Below the pieces are notes generated by a model, which ran no database searches, was not told the origin of the DNA, and saw only the letters and a list, made by a program, of their open reading frames with translations. A stretch of DNA of 5,023 nt from Nitrosomonadales bacterium (lineage in GTDB: Bacteria; Pseudomonadota; Gammaproteobacteria; Burkholderiales; SG8-41): contig VFLF01000854.1 of NCBI GenBank assembly GCA_009885185.1, positions 1-5,023 on the forward strand, in the 5' to 3' direction. The position numbers were made by a program, and so were the translations under genes. Below are positions 1 to 5,023 of this stretch, piece after piece. Positions within the stretch are counted from its first letter, which is position 1, and every line of letters starts with the position of its first letter.

Positions 1-288
1 CCACGCCGTATTTTAATTGCGCGCTGTTGGACTTCATCGGGTCGGCCCACATCCTCATCTTCAGTTTCGCTACCATCAGTCGTAACGCGTCCTGTGCATA
101 CCCAGCGCGGTGGTGGCCAGCGAATTCAATTATCTTCTCAATCCCACGCAAGCGGACTTTGCGCGGATGAGTCGTGCTGGTCCAGAGCCCTTGGCCACCG
201 ACCATCGTTTGCTTGAAAGGCAAGCGCATCGGGCGCCGCGCAAACCAGCACGGCAAGTAAAGTGCAAGCGAGGACGGCATCTCATCAT
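1..288 (-). pseudogene. possible decayed or partial gene for an exported protein, runs off the left edge
   Basis: I do not recognise this protein. On the minus strand one frame is open from about 358 to the left window edge; its first plausible ATG is at 280. It ends in a lysine- and methionine-rich stretch (YAQDALRLMVAKLKMRMWAD, bases 76-17). A second minus frame, open from 281 to its stop at 138-140, encodes a typical signal-peptide core (CTLLAVLVCAA, then PDALA before FQ). That frame has no ATG of its own. The tandem ATGs at 288 and 285 in the third frame would supply an Arg-rich start (MMRCRPR). Joining start, signal core and downstream frame needs two frame changes, so this may be a broken gene for a secreted protein. 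It could equally be chance open frames. It lies downstream of the minus-strand amidase in the same orientation. Bases 289-494 show nothing else I can support, and no clear terminator. Confidence 0.22.
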
Positions 289-494
289 TTCCAGGGATAC
301 GCTTGCGGAGAGGCGGCTTTCGCATGCGAAACGGTTGGTCACGTTTGGACGCAAGACTTCAACGGCCAAGGCGACCTGATTCCTACCAGCCGGGGCGTAA
401 AAGTGCGTGAGGTGACCGGGACACATCGCTGTGCCGGCATCCGTGCGTCGTCATCCTTGCCCAGCGGGCGAGGCAGGGCATTTTCCCTACCGCG

Positions 495-1772
495 CTACCT
501 CAGTAGGCGGTGCACCCACTCAGCCCAATAGAGGGTCTGCGCATCGGAGCCGTAGGGTCCCAGGATTTGAATGCCGACCGGCAGACCGCTGGTCCCTACC
601 CAAGCGGGTACGGTCACGCACGGCACGCCGAACAGCGTCCAGATGCGGTTGTACATCGAGTTGCCGGTGCTGGTGATGCCTGCGGGTGCTTCACCCGGGG
701 CGGCGGGTGTCAGCAAAAAATCGAAGTGGTTAAAGTGCTCGGCGAGCCGGGCGCGATACCCAACGGCGTTGCGCATGGCAAGGTCGTAACGCTCGCGCGA
801 GCAGCGCCAGCCGTTTTCGATGTTTTCCAGGATCAGGGGCGAAAGTTTATCGCGATGATTCTGGTATTCGAAGGCAAAGGCGCGGGCTGCTTCGAAGTCG
901 ATAATCGCCAGGTGGTCGGCATTCATGGTGTTGTAGGCATCGGCCAGGACACACGCTGTGACCTGGGCACCGTTTTGGGCCAGCGTGCGTGCGGCGCGAT
1001 CGAGGTTTACCCACAGTGCGGGATCTTCCACCGTCCCGCGCGGCTGTTGGTAAAGACCGATGCGTGGTGCGCGCGACGGCGCCTGTTCAAAAGACGGTAG
1101 CGCGATGTCCGAAACGGCATGCACGAAGAGCGCGACATCCTCGACGCTACGCGCGAGCACGCCGACATGATCCAGTGATTCGGCGACAAACTTGAGCCCG
1201 GCACGATTGATGAGATTGAAACTCGGCTTGTAACCGACGATGCCGCAGTAGGACGCCGGGCGTATGGTTGAACCGCCAGTCTGCGTGCCCAGCGCAATGG
1301 GCACCATGAAGTCCGCCACGGCTGCAGCGGAACCGCTGGATGAACCACCCGGCGTATGAGCCACGTGGTGTGGATTACGTGTCGGACCGGGGAAACGATA
1401 GGCAAATTCGGTGGTGACCGTCTTGCCCATGACAATGCCGCCCGCTCTTTGTGTGAGCGCCACGCAGGCAGCATCCCATTGGGGGCGGTGGCCTTGGTAG
1501 ATCGCTGAATTGTATTGGGTTGGCAGGTGCGCGGTATCAAAGACGTCCTTGAAGCCCACCGGGACGCCATGCAGGGGACCGCGGTTTTGTGCCCTGTCGA
1601 GCAGGCGCGCCTGCCTGAGCGCATATTCCGGATCAAGACACGCCCAGGCCTGAACGGTTGGTTCACGCGCCGCGATGCGGTCTAGGCACGATGACACATA
1701 GGCCTCGGCGGTCAATCGACCCGCGCTGATTTCGGTCAGGGCTTCGGACGCAGAGTATTTGCAGGGTTCCAT
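495..1772 (-). CDS. amidase signature (AS) family amidase, cytoplasmic
   Basis: This encodes a 425-residue AS-family amidohydrolase, which would hydrolyse a carboxamide to a carboxylate and ammonia or an amine; the substrate is not predictable. The catalytic set is visible: Lys75 in PVGFKD, cis-Ser144 in PGGSSSGS and nucleophile Ser168 in GTQTGGSTIRP. The 24-residue gap between the two serines matches characterised AS enzymes such as FAAH (Ser217/Ser241), and the 69-residue Lys-Ser gap matches malonamidase E2 (62/131). The C-terminal GLPVGIQILGP motif (396-406) is typical, so the protein looks complete. There is no signal peptide or membrane segment. The start is well fixed: an in-frame TAA lies at 1782-1784, only three codons upstream, although the Shine-Dalgarno match (ACGGA) is weak. 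The gene is divergent from the lipoprotein amidase. GatA is unlikely because no gatB or gatC is present. AtzF, mandelamide or indoleacetamide hydrolases are family relatives, but none is specifically supported. Confidence 0.93.
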   Translation of the reverse strand: MEPCKYSASEALTEISAGRLTAEAYVSSCLDRIAAREPTVQAWACLDPEYALRQARLLDRAQNRGPLHGVPVGFKDVFDTAHLPTQYNSAIYQGHRPQWDAACVALTQRAGGIVMGKTVTTEFAYRFPGPTRNPHHVAHTPGGSSSGSAAAVADFMVPIALGTQTGGSTIRPASYCGIVGYKPSFNLINRAGLKFVAESLDHVGVLARSVEDVALFVHAVSDIALPSFEQAPSRAPRIGLYQQPRGTVEDPALWVNLDRAARTLAQNGAQVTACVLADAYNTMNADHLAIIDFEAARAFAFEYQNHRDKLSPLILENIENGWRCSRERYDLAMRNAVGYRARLAEHFNHFDFLLTPAAPGEAPAGITSTGNSMYNRIWTLFGVPCVTVPAWVGTSGLPVGIQILGPYGSDAQTLYWAEWVHRLLR

Positions 1773-1935
1773 GGATGTCCGTTATGACCAAGGTTGCCGC
1801 GTTTGAGGACGGGCCCGGGCGGGAACTTGTGAAACTCGATCCGTTTTCCGGTGCCACGCCAGGGTTCGTCCAGCGGTTCCCGGGAAGGCGTCATCCGCGC
1901 TGTTAGAAGGATGGTGCCGCCGCAGGTTCGCAATG

Positions 1936-1966
1936 CCTATACCTCACAGGTAAAGTCTTTCTTCAA
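1936..1966 (-). promoter_or_regulatory. weak candidate promoter for the minus-strand amidase
   Basis: On the minus strand TTGAAG (1966-1961) and TATAGG (1941-1936) each match four of six bases of the sigma-70 -35 and -10 consensus. The 19-base spacer is longer than the optimal 17. It would leave a leader of about 155 bases before the ATG at 1772. This is the best candidate I could see, but it is weak. Confidence 0.15.
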
Positions 1967-2222
1967 CGGCGCCTGTTCTTGCGGTGGGTCCGCGAAACCA
2001 GCATACCACGGTGGGGCGCCTCTCCGCGCCAGCGCACCCCATGCGCGGTGATTCATCGGTTGGTATCTGGCGTTGTGCTCATGCTGAAGCCATCATGAGA
2101 ACACCCTGCTTGAATCGGGCACACACCGTTTTCGGATGCCCCATCGCGAAGCGTCGGACCCCGATACGCACGAATGTTGTGCGCCACACCGGATCGATGC
2201 ATGCAATCGGACAACCTCTCGT

Positions 2223-2250
2223 TTGACCGCATCAGGACGCAGTGTTAACT
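2223..2250 (+). promoter_or_regulatory. candidate sigma-70 promoter of the lipoprotein amidase gene
   Basis: TTGACC (2223-2228) matches five of six bases of the -35 consensus. A poor -10 element, TTAACT (2245-2250), follows after 16 bases. Transcription would start near 2257, giving a leader of roughly 23 bases that includes the strong ribosome binding site at 2267-2273. The position is sensible, but the -10 match (three of six) is weak. Confidence 0.3.
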
Positions 2251-2266
2251 TGGTCATGGACACGTC

Positions 2267-2273
2267 AGGAGGG
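2267..2273 (+). promoter_or_regulatory. strong Shine-Dalgarno site that fixes a GTG start
   Basis: AGGAGGG is a near-perfect ribosome binding site. It lies six bases before GTG at 2280. It decides the start: the same frame is open upstream to an ATG at 2136, but that ATG has no such site and would bury the lipoprotein signal about 70 residues into the protein. Confidence 0.85.
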
Positions 2274-2279
2274 TTTATC

Positions 2280-3884
2280 GTGCGCACGACGACCGTTATA
2301 GTGTCAGGCCAACCAGTCTTTCGAATAGTCGCCGCAATCATCACGCTGGCGCTGGCCGGATGCGCAGTCACGGAGCACCATTCCGGCATGCGATCCGCGC
2401 CCTTCCGGCTACAAGATGCGACGATTGCCAGCGTTCATCAGGCGCTGGCCTCGCGCCAGCTCACGTGTGCGCAACTTACCCGGTTGTATCTGGACCGGAT
2501 TGCGGCCTACGACCGGCAAGGGCCGTCCCTGAACGCCATCATTACCGTCAACCCCAAGGCGATGGAACAGGCTGCGGAAATGGATCGCCGTTATTGGGCC
2601 GAGCCCTCCAGCCGATTGCCCTTGCACTGTATCCCAATCATCCTCAAGGACAATTTTGATACCTACGACATGCCGACCACGGGGGGCAATGTCAGTATGA
2701 AAAATTCTGTCCCGCCGGCGGATGCGTTTACCGTGGATCGCATGCGCAAGGCCGGGGCGTTGATTCTGGCGAAAGCCAACCTGCAGGAGTTTGCGCGCGG
2801 CGGCATGTCGATCAGTAGCCTCGGGGGACAGGTAAAGAATCCTTACGACTTGACCCGTACGCCGGGGGGCTCCAGTGGCGGCACCGGTGCTGCAATCGCC
2901 GCGCACTTTGGTTTGATCGGCACCGGCAGCGATACGGGACAGTCGATCCGTTCCCCGGCGTCGGCCAATCATCTTGTTGGCATCCGCCCGACGCGCGGGC
3001 TGGTAAGTCGTGCTGGCGTCATTCCCAACAGTTTGACCCAGGACGAGGTGGGTCCTATTGCGCGAAACGTGACGGATGCCGCGCGCTTGCTCGATGTGAT
3101 GGCGGGCTATGATCCGGCCGATCCGGTGACGGCCCTGGGCCAGGGACGCATTCCCAAAAGCTACACGCACTTGTTATCCAAAGCGGCGTTGCGTGGGGCG
3201 CGTATCGGGGTCATGACCAATATGCAGGGCACGGCGGAACGCCACCGCGAAGTCAATCGCGTGATGTCGGAAGTGGCAGCCACTTTCGAATCGCTGGGCG
3301 CGACGATCGTGCGTTTCGAGATGCCCGAATACGACAAGCTTGCGGGCGTTGTGGCCACGTCACGCTACGAGGCGCGCACGGTGATGGAGAATTACTTTGC
3401 GACGCTTGGTCCAAAGGCGCCGATCCGCAGTTTTCAGGATCTGGTCAAGGCTAATACCGCCGCAGTACAAAAGACACTGGCCGAGGAACTGACGGTGGTG
3501 GATGGCATGAACAGTCCGGACTACAAGGATCGAACCCTGAATCGGGAAAAACTCAAAATTCGGGTGGCTACGACGATGGCCGACCTCAAGCTGGATGCCA
3601 TTCTGTATCCGCTGCAAAAGATACTGGTGGTGCCGATTACGGCTGCGGACCAAACCGAGCGCAATGGAACCCTGTCCAATGGCACAGGGTTCCCTGCCGT
3701 GACCTTTCCCGGGGGATTTTCCGCGCCCGGCCCCACGGCGCCCATCGGCGTTCCCGTAGGCGCGGAATTGCTGGGCCTTGATTACAGCGAAGACCGCCTG
3801 CTGTCCTATGCCTACGCCTATGAGCAGGCAACCCATCCGCGCCAGTCCCCACCGGCGACGCCGCGCCTGCCGAACGAGCCGTAG
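2280..3884 (+). CDS. amidase signature family amidase, predicted lipoprotein
   Basis: This encodes a 534-residue exported amidohydrolase. It starts with GTG behind the AGGAGGG site. Residues 1-27 form a lipoprotein signal: hydrophobic core IVAAIITLALAG, with lipobox LAG before Cys28. Ala follows the Cys, so there is no Asp+2 inner-membrane retention signal and outer-membrane anchoring facing the periplasm is expected. The AS domain spans roughly residues 40-515. The catalytic set is Lys123 (IILKDN), cis-Ser198 (GGSSGGT) and nucleophile Ser222 (SDTGQSIRSP). The Ser-Ser gap is 24 and the Lys-Ser gap 75, as in FAAH. The usual Gly before the nucleophile is Gln221. The C-terminus has the common GVPVGAELLG motif and a proline-rich tail. 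Two tandem stops (TAG TGA) end it. The downstream gene at 3984 is a same-strand paralogue. Relatives include Stenotrophomonas peptide amidase and proteins often mislabelled as GatA; the substrate is unknown. Confidence 0.93.
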   Translation: MRTTTVIVSGQPVFRIVAAIITLALAGCAVTEHHSGMRSAPFRLQDATIASVHQALASRQLTCAQLTRLYLDRIAAYDRQGPSLNAIITVNPKAMEQAAEMDRRYWAEPSSRLPLHCIPIILKDNFDTYDMPTTGGNVSMKNSVPPADAFTVDRMRKAGALILAKANLQEFARGGMSISSLGGQVKNPYDLTRTPGGSSGGTGAAIAAHFGLIGTGSDTGQSIRSPASANHLVGIRPTRGLVSRAGVIPNSLTQDEVGPIARNVTDAARLLDVMAGYDPADPVTALGQGRIPKSYTHLLSKAALRGARIGVMTNMQGTAERHREVNRVMSEVAATFESLGATIVRFEMPEYDKLAGVVATSRYEARTVMENYFATLGPKAPIRSFQDLVKANTAAVQKTLAEELTVVDGMNSPDYKDRTLNREKLKIRVATTMADLKLDAILYPLQKILVVPITAADQTERNGTLSNGTGFPAVTFPGGFSAPGPTAPIGVPVGAELLGLDYSEDRLLSYAYAYEQATHPRQSPPATPRLPNEP

Positions 3885-3885
3885 T

Positions 3886-3914
3886 GATCGTTGCGGTAGT
3901 GGGCTGCCACGATC
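3886..3914 (+). other. imperfect hairpin just after the lipoprotein amidase stop
   Basis: GATCGT (3886-3891) pairs with ACGATC (3909-3914). Inside it, GGTAG (3895-3899) pairs with CTGCC (3904-3908), including one G-U pair, around a TGGG loop. Three bases bulge on the left arm. It begins two bases after the stop codon, where a terminator or an RNA-stabilising hairpin would sit, but no T run follows. It is therefore not a convincing intrinsic terminator, and read-through into the next amidase is possible. Confidence 0.3.
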
Positions 3915-3974
3915 GGCAGGGGCCAGAACGCGATGGCACTATCCATTTTGCATCGGGAAGATGCGTACTAAACT

Positions 3975-3980
3975 GGGGGG
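3975..3980 (+). promoter_or_regulatory. G-run acting as probable ribosome binding site of the third amidase
   Basis: GGGGGG lies directly before tandem ATG codons at 3981 and 3984. Using its first four Gs, the spacing to the ATG at 3984 is five bases. It therefore supports initiation in the frame that encodes the hydrophobic signal segment, not at the ATG at 3994 in the main amidase frame, which lies 13 bases away. Confidence 0.4.
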
Positions 3981-3983
3981 ATG

Positions 3984-4953
3984 ATGGTACTGAATGCAAG
4001 GTGCGGGTTGTGCAGGGCATGTGTCGTCGCGGCGGTGTTGCTGTCACGCGTACCTTGCGTCCGCCCAGGGTGGACCCTTCCCGATAGAGGAGACGACCAT
4101 CGCCGACGTGCATCACGCGATGCAACGGCGAACACTGAGTTGCGTGCAGTTGGTACAGAAGTATCTGGATCGTATAGAACGTCACAATAAGACGCTGCGC
4201 GCCATACTCCACGTAAATGCTCATGCGCTGGAAACGGCGCGCCGTCTGGACGCAGCGTTTACCGCCTCAGGCAAACTGAGCGGGCCTTTGCATTGTGTTC
4301 CGGTGGCGGTGAAGGATGCCATCGATACGGCCGAGATGCCGACGACGGGTGGATCCACGGCGCCGTTTGCCAATCTGCACCCACCCAAAGATTCCACCGT
4401 GGTCGCCCGGCTGCGCGCGGCCGGTGCGATTATTCTGGCAAAAACCAATCTGGACGAGTTCGGTCGGGGCAGTTCCGGCTTGAGCACCCTGGGTGGCCAA
4501 GTCAGGAATCCTTACGACACCGCGCGAATTCCCGGTGGGTCAAGCGGCGGCTCCGGCGCGGCCGTGGCGGCAAATCTGACACTGGTGGCACTGGCCGAAG
4601 AGACCGGGGTGTCCATCAGGAACCCGGCGGCCAACTCAAATATCGTGGGCATTGCGCCCACCCAGGGTCTGGTCAGCCGCGAGGGTGTCATTCCGATTTC
4701 CTTTACCCAGGATCGGGTTGGCGCCTACGCCCGTACGGTCAAGGATGCCACACTCGTACTGCAGGTGATTGCCGGTTATGACCCGCACGATGCGGTAACC
4801 GCCGCCAGCAGGGGACGCATTCCTCGCGAGGGCTACGGTGGCTTCCTCAACGCAAAAGGCCTTGCCGGCGCACGGCTGGGCGTGGTACGGCAGTTCATGA
4901 CGGCGTGGACGCCGGCCGACCGGGAGTGTAGCTGGCGGGGTAAAAGCGCTTAA
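3984..4953 (+). pseudogene. amidase signature family amidase, frameshifted in its signal peptide and truncated at the C-terminus
   Basis: This is a paralogue of the upstream lipoprotein amidase. The main frame is open from 3994 to 4953 (319 codons); an in-frame TGA lies at 3991. Numbered from 3994, it keeps Lys107 (PVAVKD), cis-Ser183 (GGSSGGS) and nucleophile Ser207 (EETGVSIRNP), with a Ser-Ser gap of 24. Two lesions are visible. First, the start with a ribosome binding site (3981/3984) lies in another frame. It encodes a signal-peptide start and core (ACVVAAVLLS), while the cleavage region (AYLASA before QGG) lies in the amidase frame; one extra base near 4038-4048 explains this. Second, similarity ends after TPADRE at 4926, and eight unrelated codons follow to TAA. 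About 200 C-terminal residues of the usual fold are lost, so the product should be inactive. Before damage it was probably a soluble periplasmic enzyme. If the frameshift is a sequencing error, it is still truncated. Confidence 0.8.
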
Positions 4954-4969
4954 ATCTGGCGGAATTTTA
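4932..4969 (+). repeat. two short direct repeats within the putative element end
   Basis: CTGGCGG occurs at 4932-4938 and 4956-4962, a 24-base period. Each copy is followed by a short A/T-rich run (GGTAAAA and AATTTTA). Repeated transposase binding sites in the terminal region are known for IS21-family elements. With only two copies the resemblance is suggestive. Confidence 0.35.
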
Positions 4970-4989
4970 AGTTCGCGAACGGATTGCGC

Positions 4990-5013
4990 CAAGGGGCCCA
5001 TACGGGCCCCTTG
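4990..5013. terminator. perfect 10-bp hairpin, possible terminator or element-end read-through barrier
   Basis: CAAGGGGCCC (4990-4999) and GGGCCCCTTG (5004-5013) are exact inverted repeats around an ATAC loop, giving a very stable GC-rich stem. No T run follows on either strand, so it is not a textbook intrinsic terminator. At about 63 bases inside the putative element boundary it could block transcription entering or leaving the element, or end a minus-strand gene lying to the right of the window. Confidence 0.4.
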
Positions 5014-5023
5014 TGCTTGAGAA

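Larger units (their letters stand above)
1773..2279. other. divergent intergenic region, no gene seen
   Basis: These 507 bases separate two divergently transcribed amidase genes and should hold both promoters. No reading frame here has a ribosome binding site or a recognisable product. A perfect 10-bp palindrome (TTCCCGGGAA, 1877-1886) lies about 105 bases upstream of the minus-strand start, and a GC-rich palindromic patch (GGGCCCGGGC) begins near 1811. Either could be an operator, but in GC-rich DNA both may be chance. No regulator gene is adjacent. The length is generous for a simple divergent promoter, so part of it may be a decayed relic. Confidence 0.5.
4927..5023 (+). mobile_element. 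probable insertion sequence terminus (IS21-like by eye), cut by the window end
   Basis: At 4927 the amidase reading frame loses family similarity and a different, less GC-rich sequence begins with TGTAGCTGGCGGGG. Starting with TG and carrying short repeated units (CTGGCGG followed by an A/T-rich run, twice) resembles the ends of IS21-family elements. A palindrome (GTTCGCGAAC, 4971-4980) and a strong hairpin follow. No transposase is inside the window, so the family and even the element type are inference. The sharp join in the middle of a conserved gene is the main evidence. Any target duplication and the rest of the amidase would lie to the right, out of view. Confidence 0.45.

Noticed and set aside
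1..24. TATTTTAATTGCGCGC at the left edge resembles AATTTTAAGTTCGCG in the putative element end, suggesting a second copy of the same element
   Set aside because: The match is a short A/T run plus generic GC-rich sequence; no TG terminus, CTGGCGG repeat or hairpin is present on the left.
17..90. The LMVAKLKMRMW stretch on the minus strand loosely recalls the N-terminal coiled-coil of IS66-type transposases
   Set aside because: The following residues lack the expected FGRSSEK-like motif, and the upstream part looks like a signal peptide. The similarity is too thin to call.
510..1666. Long open frames overlapping the minus-strand amidase (510-1100 plus, 1007-1666 minus)
   Set aside because: Both lie in other frames of a gene with intact catalytic motifs, and their translations are low-complexity and Arg-rich, as expected of shadows.
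2136..2279. Upstream extension of the lipoprotein amidase to an ATG at 2136
   Set aside because: The extension is Cys/His/Arg-rich with no family similarity or ribosome binding site, and would place the lipobox internally. GTG at 2280 has AGGAGGG six bases upstream and a proper signal sequence.
2409..3170. A 253-codon open frame on the minus strand opposite the lipoprotein amidase
   Set aside because: It is antisense to a clearly conserved AS domain, is Arg/His-rich, resembles no known protein and has no upstream signals. It is a GC-rich shadow frame.
3934..3953. TGGCAC followed by TTGCAT, resembling a sigma-54 promoter upstream of the third amidase
   Set aside because: The GG to GC spacing is 13 bases rather than the strict 10 required for -24/-12 promoters.
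495..4953. Calling any of the amidases GatA (Glu-tRNA(Gln) amidotransferase subunit A)
   Set aside because: There is no GatB or GatC gene, and two of the proteins have export signals, which is incompatible with tRNA amidation. Automated pipelines often mislabel AS amidases this way.
1..5023. tRNA, rRNA, CRISPR array or riboswitch
   Set aside because: I read through both strands and saw no cloverleaf, no regularly spaced repeats and no recognisable aptamer. A covariance model search would be the decisive check.

Overview
The window is about 60% GC and is dominated by one protein family. It carries three amidase signature (AS) family hydrolase genes and no unrelated intact gene. Shine-Dalgarno sites, a lipoprotein signal and the GC content suggest a Gram-negative bacterium, probably a GC-rich beta- or gammaproteobacterium. 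The genus cannot be read from the sequence.

Layout: 1-494 holds no convincing intact gene. It contains a possible decayed or window-truncated minus-strand gene for an exported protein, whose signal-peptide-like stretch and downstream reading frame lie in different frames. 495-1772 (minus) is an intact cytoplasmic AS amidase of 425 residues. 1773-2279 is a 507-base divergent intergenic region with a candidate promoter and a very good ribosome binding site for the plus-strand gene. 2280-3884 (plus) is an intact AS amidase lipoprotein of 534 residues that starts at GTG. 3885-3980 is a short spacer with an imperfect hairpin. 3984-4953 (plus) is a third AS amidase, a paralogue of the second. It is damaged at both ends: a one-base frameshift inside its signal peptide and an abrupt loss of its C-terminal part at 4926. 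From 4927 to the window end the sequence looks like the terminus of an insertion sequence (IS21-like by eye), with short direct repeats and a strong 10-bp hairpin.

How the genes may work together: the first amidase has no export signal and should act in the cytoplasm. The second is predicted to be anchored in the outer membrane facing the periplasm. The third was probably a soluble periplasmic enzyme before it decayed. All three keep the AS catalytic Lys, cis-Ser and Ser residues with family-like spacing. No GatB or GatC gene is present, so a tRNA amidotransferase role is unlikely. The substrates cannot be deduced. The most notable points are the tandem exported amidase paralogues with unusual residues next to the nucleophile, and the two-step inactivation of the third copy. 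I found no clearly new multi-gene system.
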